Shown here in pieces: positions 62,553 to 64,000 of a stretch of DNA of 64,000 bases. A program made the position numbers and the translations under genes. The notes below the pieces were generated by a model. The model saw only the letters and a program-made list of their open reading frames with translations. It made no database searches and was not told the origin of the DNA. Position 1 is the stretch's first letter. The number at the start of each line of letters is the position of its first letter. This DNA is from Myxococcales bacterium (lineage in GTDB: Bacteria > Myxococcota_A > Polyangia > Haliangiales > Haliangiaceae). The DNA lies in NCBI GenBank assembly GCA_016720595.1, contig JADKKI010000037.1, positions 1 through 64,000 of the forward strand, given 5' to 3'.

Positions 62553-62748
62553 GTTGACGTGAACGTGAACCTGAACGCTACCTTGGAGGTCGACCTCGAC
62601 GGTCGGCGGGGCACTGGCACGGCAAGGAACTCGCACGAGTGGGGAGACGCCGAGTTCTGGTCCGGTGGATGCTCGAATGTGGAGCGTGTTCCGGCGCTGC
62701 GTCGATGAGAACGTCGACGGTGGCGTTCAGGTTCAGGTTCACGTCGAA
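62553..62748. repeat. long imperfect inverted repeat with GTGAAC-type hexamers
   Basis: The 30-base arm 62553-62582 pairs with 62719-62748 at 26 positions, around a 136-base loop. Each arm contains degenerate hexamers (GTGAAC, CTGAAC or their complements GTTCAG, GTTCAC). The stretch 62512-62781 shows no convincing gene. It could be a terminator region for the secretion operon, a structured element or a decaying minisatellite. Confidence 0.55.
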
Positions 62749-62781
62749 GTCCACGTCGACGTCTATGCGAGTGCAATCGCG

Positions 62782-63444
62782 CTACGGGCCGAGGCCGACC
62801 CACTCGGTGCCGTCGTCGCTGAATTCTTTTTTCCAGATCGGCACGCGATCCTTGAGCCGATCGATCATCGCGCGGCACGCGGTGAAGGCTTCGGCGCGGT
62901 GGGGTGCTGCGGCGGCGATCACCACGGCGAGGTCGCCGATCTGCAGCGTCCCGGTGCGATGCTCGACCGCGAGGCGTACGCCGGGGATCTCCGCCTCGAT
63001 CTCGTCGCACAGGCGGGTCATCTCGCGAAGCGCCATCGAGCCGTAGGCCTCGTACTCGAGCCGCTCCACGGTGACCCCGCGGCTGTGGCGGCGGACCATG
63101 CCGGTGAACGTCACGATGCCGCCCATCCCGGGCCCGCCGACCGCGGCCACGCAGCGATCGAGCGACAGCGGCGCGGCAGACAGCAGCACGTGCCGATCGC
63201 TCCCGCCCGCGACCGGGGGGATCAGCGCGAGCTCGTCGCCGTCGGCGAGCGCGTGATCCTCGGGTGCGAACTCCTGGTTGACGGCCACGCGGAACCGGCC
63301 CGCGAGCTTCGCGATCGGTGCGTGCCGCTCCGCGAGGGCCGCGATCGCGTCGGAGACCTTCGCACCGGCGGTGAGCTCGAGGGCCTCCTCGTCCCGCCCG
63401 AGCTTCTCCTTGAACACCGCGAAGTACAGGACCGTGATCCGCAT
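62782..63444 (-). CDS. MoaD-MoaE fusion (molybdopterin synthase)
   Basis: The 220-residue product joins a MoaD ubiquitin-fold domain (1-81: 'ITVLYFAVFKEKLGRDEEAL', 'VAVNQEFAPEDHALADGDEL', 'LIPPVAGG') to a MoaE domain ('IVTFTGMVRRHSRGVTVERL', 'YEAYGSMALREMTRLCDEIE', 'VEHRTGTLQIGDLAVVIAAA', 'VPIWKKEFSDDGTEWV'). MoaD needs a free C-terminal Gly-Gly thiocarboxylate. Here Gly80-Gly81 is followed directly by Ser82, the same junction reported to be cleaved in mycobacterial MoaX. Cleavage here is inferred. Confidence 0.9.
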   Translation of the reverse strand: MRITVLYFAVFKEKLGRDEEALELTAGAKVSDAIAALAERHAPIAKLAGRFRVAVNQEFAPEDHALADGDELALIPPVAGGSDRHVLLSAAPLSLDRCVAAVGGPGMGGIVTFTGMVRRHSRGVTVERLEYEAYGSMALREMTRLCDEIEAEIPGVRLAVEHRTGTLQIGDLAVVIAAAAPHRAEAFTACRAMIDRLKDRVPIWKKEFSDDGTEWVGLGP

Positions 63445-63498
63445 CCGGCCCTCGTATACCGCCGATTGCCGCCCGCCGCGGCGTGGATCGCAGGCATC

Positions 63499-64000
63499 AT
63501 GGACCCGATGTCTGCGATGCCTGCGATGGGTGCGATCCAAACGAGGTGCTGGGCGGTCCTGTGGCTCGTCGCGCTCGCGGCATGTGGCAGCTCGCCGGGC
63601 GAGACCCCCGATGCTGACGTCCAGACCGACGCCACCGACGGCGCGCTCGGCATCGACGCGGGCTACGACGTCCCGCTCGAGACCTGGAGCTGGGTCGACG
63701 TGCCCGGGATGGTGTGCGGCAACGGTTCGCAGACCGGCATCGCGATCAACCCGAGCACGAAGTCGCAGAAGCTCGTGATCCTGTTCGAGGGCGGCGGCGG
63801 GTGCTGGGAGGCGGCGGCCTGCTACGGGATCCTGATCCCGGTCACGGCTTCGCACCTCGATGGCTTCAACGCCCAGACCTTCGCCTCGGTGCGCCCGACG
63901 TTCTTCGACTCGAACTTCATGTTCCAGCGCACCGACCCCACGAGCCTGTTCCACGACGCGACCTGGGTGTTCGTGCCGTACTGCACCGGCGACCTGCACG
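63499..64000 (+). CDS. pectinacetylesterase-like lipoprotein, 5' part (runs off the window)
   Basis: The frame stays open to the window end. A signal with lipobox ('LWLVALAAC-GSS') is followed by an Asp/Thr-rich linker and then 'MVCGNGSQTGIAINPSTKSQ', 'KLVILFEGGGGCWEAAACYG' and 'DATWVFVPYCTGDLH', which resemble the start of the pectinacetylesterase/Notum alpha/beta-hydrolase family (oxyanion Gly run, GGGCW). The nucleophile Ser would lie beyond the window. Start could be ATG 63499, 63508, 63517 or 63526. Confidence 0.72.
   Translation, partial: MDPMSAMPAMGAIQTRCWAVLWLVALAACGSSPGETPDADVQTDATDGALGIDAGYDVPLETWSWVDVPGMVCGNGSQTGIAINPSTKSQKLVILFEGGGGCWEAAACYGILIPVTASHLDGFNAQTFASVRPTFFDSNFMFQRTDPTSLFHDATWVFVPYCTGDLH

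Overview
The DNA is uniformly high in G+C, and almost every gene throws long antisense shadow frames. The gene content points to a myxobacterium (Myxococcota), probably the Haliangium/Kofleriaceae side. Reasons: many lipoproteins of unknown function, a MYXO-CTERM sorted surface protein, NtrC-type regulators next to histidine kinases, a zinc-ribbon protein-kinase-like protein with a C-terminal anchor, and shell proteins that closely match (from memory) the microcompartment shell of Haliangium ochraceum. The assignment is inference; no rRNA is present.

Layout. 1-2740 holds four genes broken by many small frameshifts: a MinD/ParA-like ATPase (C-terminal part), a J-like/helix-turn-helix protein, a small conserved protein and an RluD-type pseudouridine synthase. 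2715-3107 (minus) encodes a peptide with a double-glycine leader. 3649-4895 is an intact IS3-family element with terminal inverted repeats, a 4-bp target duplication and an A7 slippery site. A frameshifted HNH nuclease gene follows, then a gene-free stretch of tandem repeats. 6620-12149 (minus) is a sensing cluster: solute-binding lipoprotein, histidine kinase, small membrane protein, cysteine-less glutaredoxin-like protein, NtrC-type regulator and lipoprotein. 12192-16805 (plus) has yicC, gmk, a lipoprotein and a Rel (p)ppGpp enzyme with one frameshift. 16807-26471 mixes membrane proteins, a very small basic protein, a predicted pseudokinase, a degenerate receiver, a truncated MDR dehydrogenase, YfiH and a TolC-like protein with two frameshifts.

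26589-29890 is a compact bacterial microcompartment operon: BMC-T, BMC-H, BMC-P, CoA-acylating aldehyde dehydrogenase with an N-terminal encapsulation helix, and a second BMC-T. It has a full set of shell building blocks and one core enzyme, but no enzyme that makes the aldehyde. 29945-43852 is mostly secreted or lipid-anchored proteins: an SMP-30-like protein, a cyclophilin, a DUF1549/DUF1501-like pair, a VCBS-repeat MYXO-CTERM protein, a DUF3105-like protein, a c-type cytochrome and an outer-membrane protein.

43901-62511 (plus) is a multi-TM histidine kinase, an NtrC-type regulator and a complete type II secretion operon gspC-D-E-F-G-H-I-J-K-L-M-N, with most neighbours overlapping by 1-4 bases. 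This machine is a plausible export route for the many secreted proteins nearby. The window closes with a long imperfect inverted repeat, a MoaD-MoaE fusion and the start of a pectinacetylesterase-like lipoprotein.

A recurring feature is single-base frameshifts, mostly in short G or C runs, in otherwise full-length conserved genes. They are densest at the left end. Consensus or assembly error is the simplest explanation, so I call these genes 'frameshifted' rather than dead.
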